From positions 1-64,000 of the forward strand of contig NZ_FNDY01000024.1 of the NCBI RefSeq assembly GCF_900099895.1: a stretch of 64,000 nt of DNA, given 5' to 3'. The DNA comes from Paenibacillus naphthalenovorans (GTDB lineage: Bacteria > Bacillota > Bacilli > Paenibacillales > NBRC-103111). The notes beneath the pieces were generated by a model that was not told the DNA's origin, made no database searches, and saw nothing but the letters and a program-made list of their open reading frames with translations. Of the stretch, positions 8,028 through 17,320 are shown in pieces (position 1 is the first letter of the stretch; every line of letters starts with the position of its first letter). The position numbers were made by a program, and so were the translations under genes.

Positions 8028-9488
8028 ATGACGACAACCAGGGGAAAGCATTTCATTCAAAGTTTAAAAGATGGGCGGAGCGTTTGGCTGAATGGTGAGA
8101 AAATTGAAGATATAACGACTCATCCCGCATTTACCGGAACGTTACGGACGCTTGAAAAGCTGTTTAATATGCTCGACGAACCCGGTATGCGGGAGAAAAT
8201 CGGATTTCGCAGTCCCAAGACCGGCGAATATGTGCATAATGCCTTCCTGATTCCAACGGCGCCGGAGCATTTAAAGCAGCGAAAAGAAGCTTTCAAGATA
8301 TGGGCGGATGCCACCTTTGGCGTGATGAGCAGATTGTCTGAATTCGGACGCACTCTGATTACCAGCTGGCATGCCACAAGCGAGATGTTTCGCCAGTACG
8401 ACGAGCGGTATCCGGAGAAAATTCGCCGGTTTTACGAGATAGCAAGAGATGAGGATCGCTTCGTAATTCAAGCGTTCGGCAATCCGCAAATCGACCGTTC
8501 GAAGGATGCCGCAGGGGCAAGCGATCCTGACGCTCATCTCAGAATTGTGCGCGAGACCAGTGAAGGCATCTATATCAAGGGCGCAAAAACCGTTGCCACT
8601 GGCGCGCCTTACGCCCACGATTTGATCATTGCCCCGAACTATCGGGTAAAGGATACGCATCCTGAATATGCTCATGCGCTGATTGTCCCGTTAAATGCTC
8701 AGGGCATTCATATCATATGCCGGGAATCGTACGCATCAACCGACATAGATGAACACCCCCTAAGCGCCCAATTCGACGAAATGGACGCCGTCATCGTTTT
8801 CGATAATGTATTCATTCCATGGGACAGGGTTTTGCTGCACGGCAATCCGGAGGCCGTTTGGAAGTTCTATAATACGCTGAAAAGCAACGCGCTGACCTTC
8901 CATCAAACCGTCGTCCGCCTGGTGTCCAAACTGGAGTTTATTACCGGTCTCGGCATCGCTTTGGCCGAATCGATCGGCGTCGATTCCTTTTTGAACGTGC
9001 AGGAAAAATTGGGAGAATTAATTGTCCAGGTCGAAAGCATCAAGGGGCTGCTGCACGCATCGGAAATTGTAACGCAAAAAGATCAATTCGGCATGCTGAC
9101 CCCCTCTCCCATTCCATTGCAAACCGCGCGAAACCTTGGGATGAGATACTATCCGAGAGCGATTGAAATATTGCAGCAAATCGGAGCCGGAGGCTATACG
9201 CAAACCCCTTCGACAACGGTTGAAAACAGCGGGGAGATTAGAGCATATTTGGAAACCTATTATCGGGGAGCCGCCGTTTCCGCATCCCAAAAAATAAAGC
9301 TCTTCAAAGTAGCGTGGGATATTGTGGGCAGCCCGCTCGGCTCCCGCCACGAACTGTACGAAAGATTGTATGCCGGGGAAGCTTCGCGAATGTATGCCTT
9401 ACAATACCTTGCATCCGATAAAACCGCTTTGGAGAAACGGCTGGAGCGGTTTTGGACCATTACGGAAGAAAGGAGAAATGAACCATGA
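8028..9488 (+). CDS. HpaB-family flavin-dependent monooxygenase-like protein, copy 1
   Basis: About 486 residues of the 4-hydroxyphenylacetate 3-monooxygenase oxygenase family, which uses FADH2 supplied by a separate reductase to hydroxylate phenols. Visible landmarks: TTHPAFTGT near the N-terminus, NPQIDRSK at about 155, FDEMDAVIVFDNVFIPWDRVLL at about 250, and a helical C-terminal domain with RNLGMRYYPRAIEILQQIGAGGY. The family motif GR(S/T)PDY reads SRLSEF here, so the arginine is kept and the tyrosine is phenylalanine. The ATG at 8028 has GGAGG eight bases upstream; the ATG at 8013 is badly spaced. No reductase (HpaC) gene is nearby. The substrate is unknown. Confidence 0.82.
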   Translation: MTTTRGKHFIQSLKDGRSVWLNGEKIEDITTHPAFTGTLRTLEKLFNMLDEPGMREKIGFRSPKTGEYVHNAFLIPTAPEHLKQRKEAFKIWADATFGVMSRLSEFGRTLITSWHATSEMFRQYDERYPEKIRRFYEIARDEDRFVIQAFGNPQIDRSKDAAGASDPDAHLRIVRETSEGIYIKGAKTVATGAPYAHDLIIAPNYRVKDTHPEYAHALIVPLNAQGIHIICRESYASTDIDEHPLSAQFDEMDAVIVFDNVFIPWDRVLLHGNPEAVWKFYNTLKSNALTFHQTVVRLVSKLEFITGLGIALAESIGVDSFLNVQEKLGELIVQVESIKGLLHASEIVTQKDQFGMLTPSPIPLQTARNLGMRYYPRAIEILQQIGAGGYTQTPSTTVENSGEIRAYLETYYRGAAVSASQKIKLFKVAWDIVGSPLGSRHELYERLYAGEASRMYALQYLASDKTALEKRLERFWTITEERRNEP

Positions 9489-10936
9489 GCTTGGGCAAAC
9501 AGTATATGGAACGTATAAATGACGGCCGCAAGGTATGGCTGGGAAACCAGGCGGTCGGCAATGTGGCGCATCATCCTGCATTCGCGGCAACCGTGCATAA
9601 CATCGCCTTACTGCTGGATAAGCAGAATGAACCCGATACGCGCGATCAATTGACTTATCGCGGGGACAAATCCCGTGCCAATATAGCCTTTCTGGTGCCG
9701 AGATCGAAAGAAGATCTGCTCCGTCGGCACAGTGCCCTCAAGTTTTATGCGGATGCGACCTTCGGTATGATGGACGGACTTTCACAGTATGCCCGATCCT
9801 TGCTTACCGGGCATTACGCCAATCGTCATTATTCCGGCATCGGCCATGCCTATGCGAATAAAATCGAGTCGTATTACAAGTTTATCAAAGAGAATGATCT
9901 ATTGTGTACCGGAGCTGCGCACGATCCGCTAAGGAACGATTCGCAACCCCCGTCCAGGTTCGATGAAGCTTCCGATCCGGGTTTGCGAATCGTTCGCGAG
10001 ACGGAGGATGGCATCATCGTCAGCGGAGCAAGAATGGCAGCGGCGAACGCTCCTTATGTCGATGAAATCCTGGTTTCGTTTTATGACCCGCGCTCCCGGG
10101 AAGACAAGCGGCATGGTTATATGTTTGCCGTTGCAGCCAATACACCCGGGGTGAATATCGTTTGCCGGGAATCCTTCGCGGCTGATGAACCGGATGATCA
10201 TCCCGTGAGTGCCCGGTTTGAGGATATGGACACCGTTATTATTTTTGACGATGTGCTGGTCCCTTGGGAGCGCGTGTTCATAAAGAATAATCCGGAGGCT
10301 TTGCTGAAAATTCAACGCGACCCCGCAGCCGCAGCTTTAGGACAGCATCAAACCGTTGTCCGGCTGCTCAGCAATCTCGAATTTATCGCTGCCGTGGGCC
10401 ACGCTCTTACATCCGCGAGCGATAGAAAAGCTTTTTTGCACGTTCAGGAAATCATGGGCGAGCTTATTATTCAGGTGGAAACCATTAAAGGCCTGCTTAT
10501 CGCCGCAGAGCATCGCTCCTCTCCGGGCAACGACAATATTTGGCTGCCCGAAGAACTGCCTCTGCAGATGGCTCGCAATCTGGGTACCCGTTTTTACCCT
10601 CGCGCGATCGAAATCCTGCGGCAAATCGGCGGTGACGCGCTTTTACAGAGTCCCGCAAAGCTGGCGGATTTTGACGGGCCTATCGGTCATTTACTGCGCC
10701 AGTATTATCAAGGCACGGATCGCAGCGCCATAGAACGGACGAAACTGATCAAGCTGGCGTGGGACTTGGTCGGCAGCCCGCCGGCAGTGCGACGGGTGCT
10801 TTATGAGCAATTCTTTTGGGGCGATCCCGTTCAAGCCTATGCCAATCAATACAAGGATTACCCCAAAAAAACGCTGACGGATCCGGTTTGGAATTTAGTG
10901 GATACTCATTCAAAGCAGTATAAGGGGCCAAGTTAA
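9485..10936 (+). CDS. HpaB-family monooxygenase-like protein, copy 2 (divergent)
   Basis: A 483-residue paralogue of the preceding gene, translationally coupled by a four-base ATGA overlap. The N-terminal domain, the FEDMDTVIIFDDVLVPWERVFI segment and the C-terminal RNLGTRFYPRAIEILRQIGG helix are conserved. Two usually conserved places are altered. GR(S/T)PDY reads DGLSQY at about 97-102 (arginine lost, tyrosine kept), and NPQxDR is replaced by HDPLRND. The pattern complements copy 1, so a heteromeric enzyme with one supporting subunit is conceivable, as are two enzymes of different specificity. Confidence 0.8.
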   Translation: MSLGKQYMERINDGRKVWLGNQAVGNVAHHPAFAATVHNIALLLDKQNEPDTRDQLTYRGDKSRANIAFLVPRSKEDLLRRHSALKFYADATFGMMDGLSQYARSLLTGHYANRHYSGIGHAYANKIESYYKFIKENDLLCTGAAHDPLRNDSQPPSRFDEASDPGLRIVRETEDGIIVSGARMAAANAPYVDEILVSFYDPRSREDKRHGYMFAVAANTPGVNIVCRESFAADEPDDHPVSARFEDMDTVIIFDDVLVPWERVFIKNNPEALLKIQRDPAAAALGQHQTVVRLLSNLEFIAAVGHALTSASDRKAFLHVQEIMGELIIQVETIKGLLIAAEHRSSPGNDNIWLPEELPLQMARNLGTRFYPRAIEILRQIGGDALLQSPAKLADFDGPIGHLLRQYYQGTDRSAIERTKLIKLAWDLVGSPPAVRRVLYEQFFWGDPVQAYANQYKDYPKKTLTDPVWNLVDTHSKQYKGPS

Positions 10937-10954
10937 ATTAGGAGGAATGACTTG

Positions 10955-11797
10955 ATGGCAGCAACAGATCTAAACTCAGACCCCGGAATACAGCGCCCTG
11001 CACCCGAACCGCCAAAACCTGAGGCGAAGATCACTGTCCGCAACGTCGCCAAGGTGTTTGCTTCCGGCAACCGGTTGACGAGCGCTCTCACGGAGACGAA
11101 CCTTACGGTGCGCGACGGTGAATTCGTAGTGATCGTCGGTCCCAGCGGGTGCGGCAAAACGACATTGCTGCGTATATTAGCCGGACTGGAGTCCCCAAGT
11201 TCCGGTGAAGTCAAGATCGCAGCGTCCGATCAGAACCGCCCCTTGCATTCGATGGTCTTTCAGGAACGTTCGATCTTTCCCTGGATGAGTGTCATCGACA
11301 ACGTGGCCTACGGATTGAAAATACGCGGGGTGGATCGGCGCACCGCATTAGCCAAGGCGGAGGAATTCATCGGCAAGGTTGGACTCGCCAAGTTTGCCCG
11401 GGCCTACCCCCATGAACTATCCGGCGGCATGAAGCAGCGCGTAAGCATCGCCCGGGCATTCGCCAATGATCCGGAAGTGCTGTTGATGGATGAGCCGTTC
11501 GCCGCTTTGGATGAACAGACCAAACTCCTGATGCAGGAAGAACTGCTGCGCATTTGGGACGAGAATAAAAAAACCGTGGTTTACGTTACACACAGCCTTC
11601 AGGAAGCCGTATTGCTCGGTGATCGGATCATCGTCTTCTCTGCGCATCCGGGCCGGATCAAGGCGGAGGTTACCGTTGACTTTCCGCGTCCCAGATCTCA
11701 CAAATTGGCCACTACCCCGGAATTCAGCAAATTAACCTCCGACCTGTGGGAACTGCTTAAGGACGAGGTGATCAAGGCCAGCCGGATCGAGAGTTGA
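10955..11797 (+). CDS. ABC transporter ATPase, SsuB/TauB type (importer 2)
   Basis: ATPase of about 280 residues with Walker A GPSGCGKTT, Q-loop VFQERSIFPWMS, signature LSGGMKQR, Walker B LLMDEPFAALDEQT and H-loop YVTHSLQEAV. The ATG at 10955 is nine bases after AGGAGG; a TTG directly before it is less likely. The N-terminal 25 residues are a proline-rich extension absent from most relatives. It follows the HpaB-like pair by 18 bases and precedes its permease, so transporter and oxygenases form one transcription unit, suggesting that the imported compound is the oxygenase substrate. Confidence 0.9.
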   Translation: MAATDLNSDPGIQRPAPEPPKPEAKITVRNVAKVFASGNRLTSALTETNLTVRDGEFVVIVGPSGCGKTTLLRILAGLESPSSGEVKIAASDQNRPLHSMVFQERSIFPWMSVIDNVAYGLKIRGVDRRTALAKAEEFIGKVGLAKFARAYPHELSGGMKQRVSIARAFANDPEVLLMDEPFAALDEQTKLLMQEELLRIWDENKKTVVYVTHSLQEAVLLGDRIIVFSAHPGRIKAEVTVDFPRPRSHKLATTPEFSKLTSDLWELLKDEVIKASRIES

Positions 11798-11831
11798 ACG
11801 AAAAACAACGTAGGAGAAAAGAGAGATTAGC

Positions 11832-12659
11832 ATGAGTTTGGACAATGTGAACCATGACGAAGCTGTCCGTTTCGGTAACGAAGTGCTGCGGGCGAACCGC
11901 AGACGCAAGATTCTGTACCGCATCCTCTCCATCACGATGCCCTTTATCTTGCTGCTGTTCTGGGAGCTGCTTGCGCGTTTGGGATGGATAGACACCCGTT
12001 TTTTTGCCATGCCTACGCAAATTGCCATAGTATTTTGGAAGCTTATTGAAAACGGGCAGCTCCTTAATGACGTGACCATAAGCTTATCGCGGCTTCTGAT
12101 CGGTTTCGCCTTGGGCGGAATCCCCGGGCTTATCGTTGGAATCCTGCTAGGCCAGTCTTCGGTGATTCGCGCCTTGCTCTACCCGATCATCGCGGCCATT
12201 TACCCTATTCCCAAAATTGCGGTACTGCCGCTGCTCCTGTTTATTTTTGGACTGGGCGAAGCCTCCAAATACGCGATCATCGCCATAGGCGTTTTCTTTA
12301 TTCTGGCCGTCAACACGATGACCGGAGCGATGAACGTCCCCGCCATCTATCTGGAAGTAGGGAAGGAATTCGGCGCCAGCCGGCTGACCATATTTCGAAC
12401 GGTCGTGATTCCGGCCGCACTGCCGGTCATTTTTGCCGGCATTAAGCTGGCTTGGGGAAGCGCCCTTCTATTGATCGTGTCGGCCGAATTTGTTGGCGCC
12501 AAATCCGGAATCGGCCATTTGATCTGGAGCTCGTGGCAAGTGTTCTCCGTGGAGCAGATGTACGTCGGATTGATCGTCATTGCCATTCTCGGATTTATCA
12601 CGCTGCTTCTTCTGGATGAACTGGAAGCGAAATTACTGCCTTGGCGAAAACATGTATAA
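11832..12659 (+). CDS. ABC transporter permease, SsuC/TauC type (importer 2)
   Basis: Permease of 275 residues with an N-terminal cytoplasmic stretch of about 35 residues and about six transmembrane helices. The coupling loop reads EFGASRLTIFRTVVIPAALPVIFAGIKLAWG, followed by LLIVSAEFVGAKSGIGHLIW. It belongs to the nitrate/sulfonate/taurine permease group. It lies between its ATPase gene and the crotonase gene with short gaps, and should pair with the lipoprotein encoded at 13470. Confidence 0.9.
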   Translation: MSLDNVNHDEAVRFGNEVLRANRRRKILYRILSITMPFILLLFWELLARLGWIDTRFFAMPTQIAIVFWKLIENGQLLNDVTISLSRLLIGFALGGIPGLIVGILLGQSSVIRALLYPIIAAIYPIPKIAVLPLLLFIFGLGEASKYAIIAIGVFFILAVNTMTGAMNVPAIYLEVGKEFGASRLTIFRTVVIPAALPVIFAGIKLAWGSALLLIVSAEFVGAKSGIGHLIWSSWQVFSVEQMYVGLIVIAILGFITLLLLDELEAKLLPWRKHV

Positions 12660-12674
12660 GAAGGAGCGATCAGT

Positions 12675-13430
12675 ATGAGCAGCAAAGTGCTATACGAGAA
12701 GCGAAAGGACGGTGTCGCGTTTGTCACCCTCAACCGGCCGGATTCGCTCAATGCATTGGACGTTGAAGCCAAGCTTCGGCTGGGCGAGATTTGGGATGAG
12801 GCGGCGGCAGACCCGGAAGTCCGGGTCATCCTGCTATCCGGGGCGGGGTCGCGCGCTTTTTGCGCCGGGTCCGATATCAAAGAAATGTCGAAGACGGGAA
12901 AAACGATATCCACCGAAGACCTTCAACGGGCACTGCCAGGTTTTGTTACACCGCTCAAGAAGCCCGTTATTGCCGCCCTGCAGGGCTTTTGTATCGGTAT
13001 GGGGTTGACGCTGGCCTGCCACTGCGATATCCGGATTGCCGCAGACCATGCGGTGCTTGGTTTTCCGGAGGTAAAGCACGGCATGCTTTCCGGCATTAGC
13101 GCCGTTCGGCTGCCGTTCATCATTCCTGCGGGGTATGCGATGGAACTGCTGCTTACAGGCGAAACGATATCCGCCGCCGAAGCTTTGCGCTACGGGCTGG
13201 TCAACCGGATCACAGCCGGTGACGTACTGCAGGAAGCGGAAAAAGTCGCGGTCAAGATAGCCGCCATGCCGACACCGGGAATACAGGCTACCACCCATTT
13301 GGCCCGCCTGGCGATTAATGAAGCCGTCAAGGCGCACATTGCCGAGATTGATGCAGCGCGTTTGGGCATCGAAGCTTCCGCCGGATTTGCGGATCGCGCG
13401 CGTGCCTTCGCAGAAAGACGCAGCAACTAA
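12675..13430 (+). CDS. Enoyl-CoA hydratase/isomerase (crotonase) family protein
   Basis: Crotonase-fold enzyme of 251 residues acting on an acyl-CoA thioester. The oxyanion-hole segment FCAGSDIKEM (about 62-71) and GFCIGMGLTLACHCDIRIA (about 104-122) are intact. Of the two glutamates used by hydratases, the second is present (PE, residue 132). The position of the first, in the G.G.E motif, is threonine 112. That is typical of isomerases and other non-hydratase members, so simple enoyl-CoA hydration is doubtful. The gene lies inside the importer 2 operon, 15 bases after the permease, with AAGGAG before the ATG. Together with the acyl-CoA synthetase encoded nearby it suggests a CoA-dependent degradation route. 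Confidence 0.85.
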   Translation: MSSKVLYEKRKDGVAFVTLNRPDSLNALDVEAKLRLGEIWDEAAADPEVRVILLSGAGSRAFCAGSDIKEMSKTGKTISTEDLQRALPGFVTPLKKPVIAALQGFCIGMGLTLACHCDIRIAADHAVLGFPEVKHGMLSGISAVRLPFIIPAGYAMELLLTGETISAAEALRYGLVNRITAGDVLQEAEKVAVKIAAMPTPGIQATTHLARLAINEAVKAHIAEIDAARLGIEASAGFADRARAFAERRSN

Positions 13431-13469
13431 GACCACTAAACTTCAATGGATAAAGGAGACTTTACAACG

Positions 13470-14564
13470 ATGAGAAAAAAATGGGGCAAAAAAATACTGT
13501 TGGGAGTATCGTTCGCCGGTTTGCTGCTGGCATCAGCCTGCGGATCGGCAACCACAACGACAAATCATAGCAGCAATCCGCCTGAACAAGAAGCTAAACC
13601 ACCGGTGAAAAGCGAATCGGCCGAGCCTGCCAAGGTGAGAGTCGGAACTTTAAAAGCATTGGCGGACGCCCCCATCTACATTGCTTTGGAGAAAGGTTAC
13701 TTTAAACAGCAAAACCTCGATGTGGAGGATGTTGCCTTTGAGACCGGAGCCGATATGATCGCTCCTCTCACCGCAGGCCAGCTGGAAGTAGGCGGCGGCG
13801 GGGTCAGTGCCGGATTTTATAACGCCCTCAGCCGCGGTTTTGACATTCAGATTGTTGCCGACAAGGGGCATGTCGGAAGCGACAGCAACTACGTGAACTT
13901 TTTAGTCCGTAAGGAGCTGATCGATTCCGGCCAAATCAAAACGTTTGAAGACCTGCGCGGCAAGAAAGTCGCCGTCGTTTCAAAGACAGGCTCGAATGCC
14001 GTCCATCTTTCCGCCGCTCTGAAGAAAGGCGGGCTCACCCTCAATGACGTCGAGCTGCTGGAAATGACGTTTCCGAACATGGGGACCGCCTTTGGCAACG
14101 GCTCCCTGGACGTAGGCATCATTCCGGAACCGTTCGTTTCTCGTTATGTAGCCAACGGTCTGGCGGTCAACTGGAAAGGTGTGCATGATGCCATCCCTAA
14201 TGCGCAAACCGGCGTACTCTTTTATTCCTCCAAGTTTGCCAAGGATAACCCTGACGTAGCCAATCGCTTTATGACGGCCTATCTGAAAGGTGTCCGGGAT
14301 TATAACGACGCCTTCTTCAAACAAAAGGGCTACGATGAAGTGGTAAGCATCTTAACGAAACATACGACGGTAAAAGATGCCGCACTGTATAAGCAAATGG
14401 CTCCCGCCGGAATCGACCCTTACGGAAAGCTCAATCAGGAATCGCTTCAGTTAGACTATGATTGGTATAAAGCACAAGGTTTAATCAAAACCGATGTTGA
14501 TCTCAATCAAGTGATCAACACTTCCTTCCTGGAGGCTGCCCAAAAGGAGCTTGGCAACTACTGA
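13470..14564 (+). CDS. NMT1/SsuA-type substrate-binding lipoprotein (importer 2)
   Basis: Binding lipoprotein of 364 residues. The ATG at 13470 follows AAAGGAG and gives a signal peptide ending in the lipobox ASAC, with the modified cysteine at residue 24; the ATG at 13446 would place the signal too far inside. A low-complexity linker (about 25-60) precedes KVRVGTLKALADAPIYIALEKGYF, the canonical opening of the NMT1-like domain. Later signatures are LTAGQLEVGGGGVSAGF and LRGKKVAVVSKTGSNA. It is the last gene of the HpaB-like/importer 2 operon and ends just before a strong terminator. It resembles the lipoprotein encoded at 19118 more than that at 5902. Confidence 0.88.
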   Translation: MRKKWGKKILLGVSFAGLLLASACGSATTTTNHSSNPPEQEAKPPVKSESAEPAKVRVGTLKALADAPIYIALEKGYFKQQNLDVEDVAFETGADMIAPLTAGQLEVGGGGVSAGFYNALSRGFDIQIVADKGHVGSDSNYVNFLVRKELIDSGQIKTFEDLRGKKVAVVSKTGSNAVHLSAALKKGGLTLNDVELLEMTFPNMGTAFGNGSLDVGIIPEPFVSRYVANGLAVNWKGVHDAIPNAQTGVLFYSSKFAKDNPDVANRFMTAYLKGVRDYNDAFFKQKGYDEVVSILTKHTTVKDAALYKQMAPAGIDPYGKLNQESLQLDYDWYKAQGLIKTDVDLNQVINTSFLEAAQKELGNY

Positions 14565-14577
14565 TTGACAGAAAAAG

Positions 14578-14655
14578 AAACAGCCTTGGTTCGGAACCTG
14601 AACGGTGACCTTCTTGCGGGTCACAGTCCAGCCCTTCCGGACTAAGGCTGTTTTT
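14578..14655. terminator. Large bidirectional terminator between convergent operons
   Basis: The outer stem pairs AAACAGCCTTGGTTCGGAA with TTCCGGACTAAGGCTGTTT, with few mismatches. Inside it are two further small hairpins, GGTGACC/GGGTCAC and AGTCC/GGACT. A U-run follows on the plus strand (14651-14655) and a U-rich tract on the minus strand, so it can serve both the importer 2 operon and the synthetase operon. The branched form is larger than an ordinary terminator. Confidence 0.85.
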
Positions 14656-14675
14656 CTTATGTTTCAACGTTTATT

Positions 14676-16229
14676 TCATAGCAGTATGTCGCCTTTGACA
14701 CTTGCGTTTTCGGCAACCAGCAGATGTTTTAGAACTTTGCCGTAATGGGATTTGGGCAGGCTTTCCACCACTTCAATGATTTTAGGCTTCATAAAACTGG
14801 CCAGACGTTGACGGCAGTGATCGGCGATCTCTTGATAAGTGACACGAAGGCCCGGCCGAAGGACGATAAAAGCTTTCACGCACTCTCCCCATTCCCGGTC
14901 GGGCACCCCGACGACGGCCGCCTCCCGGATGGCGGGATGATTCATCAGCACATGCTCGACCTCTTGAGGCAGGATCGAGCTTCCGCCGCTGCGTATAACC
15001 TCTTTCTTTCTCCCTACCACATACAGGTAACCTTCATCATCCAATTGTCCTAAATCACCCGTATGGAACTCACCATTGTACAGAACCGACCGGGTAAGAT
15101 CCGGGCGATTCCAATATCCCTGCATCACATTCGCGCCCTGAATCACGATCTCGCCGGTCGTATGCGGAGGCAGAACCTGACCGTCTTCATCCTGGATCGT
15201 CACGCGATAACCCATCATCTCCCGGCCGGCGCTCCGGATTAAACGATCGGAACGTTCATTGTTCACGACAAATTCTTTAGGTGACAAATAGCACGTCCAG
15301 GACGCCTCCGTCAGCCCATACAGCACGCCTAGTTTGGGACCGTAAAGCTCCAGGAACGAGCGGAAGACATCGGGTTGGACGGCGCCCGCACCGATATCGA
15401 TCGTATGCAGTGAAGCCAGCTCGGTCGGAGCAATGCCTCCATCCAGAAGCCTAACCAGCTGTGTTGGAACCAGGGAGGTGGCATTGGCCCGATGCATGCC
15501 GACCAGACGGCCGAAGGTTTCCGCCTCAAAGCGACCTCCCAGCACAATGAGTGCGCCGCCTAATAGATGGAACAATACGTTGATGGCTGCAATAGGCCAG
15601 AGCGGACGCACATTAAGGAACACGTCGCCGGCTGCAACGGGCCTGCCCAGAAGTGCGTTGGAAATAATATGATACAGGTTGGCGTGAGTCAGCATCACCG
15701 CTTTTGGTTGTCCCGTCGTCCCGCCTGTATAATTAAGACTGGCCAGCGCATCAGGGTTCAGCCGCTCCGGCATGGAGGGGCTTGCCAGGCTGAGAACTTC
15801 CTCGTAGTCCAGAACCTCGCCTGCTTTACCGCCGGTAGACAAGATGAGACAATGGTCAAGCTCCCGTTTAACCTCTACCGCCATCTCCGTATGCCGGGAA
15901 CTGACTATGATGGCCCGGGCGCCGGCGTCCCTCAGTTGGGATACCATTTGCTCTTTGCTCAAACGGGGGTCCAGCGGTACCCGGACATACCCTCCCGCCA
16001 TCACTCCGTAATCCACTTCGAGATACTGCCGGCTGTCTTCGTGCAATAGACCCACACGGTCGCCTGGGATTAGCCCCAATCCTTTGAGCGCATTACCCAC
16101 CCGATTGATTCTTGCCACCAGCTGCTCTCTTGTCCAAGTTACGCCATGCTGATCAATAAGTGCCGGTTTTGTAGATGCCTGACGGGCAAACCGGTTTAAC
16201 ATATAGGATAAATGAAGCATACTCACCAT
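14676..16229 (-). CDS. AMP-forming acyl-CoA synthetase/ligase
   Basis: Member of the ANL superfamily, 517 residues, converting a carboxylate, ATP and CoA to an acyl-CoA. The P-loop motif YTGGTTGQPKAVMLTH lies at about 170-185, YGLTEASW at about 300, TGDLGQLDDEGYLYVVGRKKE at about 395-415, and the C-terminal catalytic lysine in LPKSHYGKVLKH near 500. Length and motifs match medium-chain or aromatic acid ligases, but the acid is unknown. Translation starts inside the end of the alcohol dehydrogenase gene (ATG at 16229 or 16220), so the two are coupled. It could activate an acid formed by the oxygenases and dehydrogenase of this region. Confidence 0.88.
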   Translation of the reverse strand: MVSMLHLSYMLNRFARQASTKPALIDQHGVTWTREQLVARINRVGNALKGLGLIPGDRVGLLHEDSRQYLEVDYGVMAGGYVRVPLDPRLSKEQMVSQLRDAGARAIIVSSRHTEMAVEVKRELDHCLILSTGGKAGEVLDYEEVLSLASPSMPERLNPDALASLNYTGGTTGQPKAVMLTHANLYHIISNALLGRPVAAGDVFLNVRPLWPIAAINVLFHLLGGALIVLGGRFEAETFGRLVGMHRANATSLVPTQLVRLLDGGIAPTELASLHTIDIGAGAVQPDVFRSFLELYGPKLGVLYGLTEASWTCYLSPKEFVVNNERSDRLIRSAGREMMGYRVTIQDEDGQVLPPHTTGEIVIQGANVMQGYWNRPDLTRSVLYNGEFHTGDLGQLDDEGYLYVVGRKKEVIRSGGSSILPQEVEHVLMNHPAIREAAVVGVPDREWGECVKAFIVLRPGLRVTYQEIADHCRQRLASFMKPKIIEVVESLPKSHYGKVLKHLLVAENASVKGDILL

Positions 16230-17254
16230 CCTTTCATAACAATCCGGCCTGAGACGCTGCGCTGCTCCAATATCGCATGTGCTTCGGCGGCGGATGTAAA
16301 GGGAACGATTCGATCAATGATAGGCCTTACCTGCCCCGTATCCAGCAAATGAAGTGAACGCCGGACATCCTGCAGCGTCGGGTTTCCAGACCCTTCTATT
16401 CTTAACCGGCGGCCAATGATCAGTCCCGGATCGATTTCGATCTTTCTCATTTCAGTATTGCCCAATACGACGGCGATTCCGTTGGGGGCCAAGCACCGGA
16501 GGGATTCCCCGAACGTAGCGCTCACCACGTTTTCAAGAACCGCTTGGACCCCCTGCTTTGCGGTAAGACTCCAAACGTCTCCGGCAAATTTCAGATCGGG
16601 ACTTACAATCACTTCATCAGCCCCTACCGATCTGATGATGTTCTCTTTGGCGGAGGATGAGGTGATTGCGATGACGTTCGCTCCCCTGCTTTTGGCCACC
16701 TGAATTTGATGCAGTCCCAGACCTCCGCTGGCTCCAGTCACCAGCACGGTATCTCCCGGACGAACATCCGCCACAGAGATGACGGCTCTGACACTGGTAC
16801 CGATCGGACAAACCGCCAAGGCTGCCGCCTCCGGCGAAAGGCCTTGCGGAAGGGGAATGGCATTCCAGCTCGGTACACAGACATACTCGGCGTATCCTCC
16901 CGGCCGGTTGGAGCCAAGAATGCCGCCCATTTTGCATAGATCCTGACGTCCTCCAAGACAATACCGGCAGTGTCCGCAAAACATGCGGTGGAAAAGGACG
17001 ACCTGTTGTCCGATTTGAAGACCCTTCGCTTGTTTGCCCAGCTCAACCACTTCTCCGGACACCTCATGTCCCAAAATGTTCCCGGCCTTCGGGCCATGCA
17101 GTTTACCCGATCTGTCCAGCAGATCATGATAACAAATTCCCGCCGCATGCACCTTAATTAAAGCTTCGTCCGGCTTGGGCTCAGGCATCGGCGCCTCCCG
17201 CACTTCCAGGCAATCGGCCCCGCCAATATCCTTCATGATTACGCATTTCATCAT
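16223..17254 (-). CDS. Zinc-dependent alcohol dehydrogenase (MDR family)
   Basis: Medium-chain dehydrogenase of 343 residues. The catalytic zinc ligands appear in GICYHDLLDRSG and GHEVSGEVV. The structural zinc site is CGHCRYCLGGRQDLC (about 95-109), and the cofactor-binding motif is VTGASGGLGLHQIQVAKSRG. It should oxidise an alcohol or reduce an aldehyde with NAD(P). The ATG at 17254 follows AAGGAG. It is the first gene of a two-gene operon with the acyl-CoA synthetase and is preceded by a 190-nucleotide leader containing an attenuator. Confidence 0.88.
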   Translation of the reverse strand: MMKCVIMKDIGGADCLEVREAPMPEPKPDEALIKVHAAGICYHDLLDRSGKLHGPKAGNILGHEVSGEVVELGKQAKGLQIGQQVVLFHRMFCGHCRYCLGGRQDLCKMGGILGSNRPGGYAEYVCVPSWNAIPLPQGLSPEAAALAVCPIGTSVRAVISVADVRPGDTVLVTGASGGLGLHQIQVAKSRGANVIAITSSSAKENIIRSVGADEVIVSPDLKFAGDVWSLTAKQGVQAVLENVVSATFGESLRCLAPNGIAVVLGNTEMRKIEIDPGLIIGRRLRIEGSGNPTLQDVRRSLHLLDTGQVRPIIDRIVPFTSAAEAHAILEQRSVSGRIVMKGW

Positions 17255-17320
17255 TTGCTTACTCCTTCTGCATCATGCTGTATCTCCATTCCAAACCATG
17301 CCCCGGAGCTGTACCGGACA

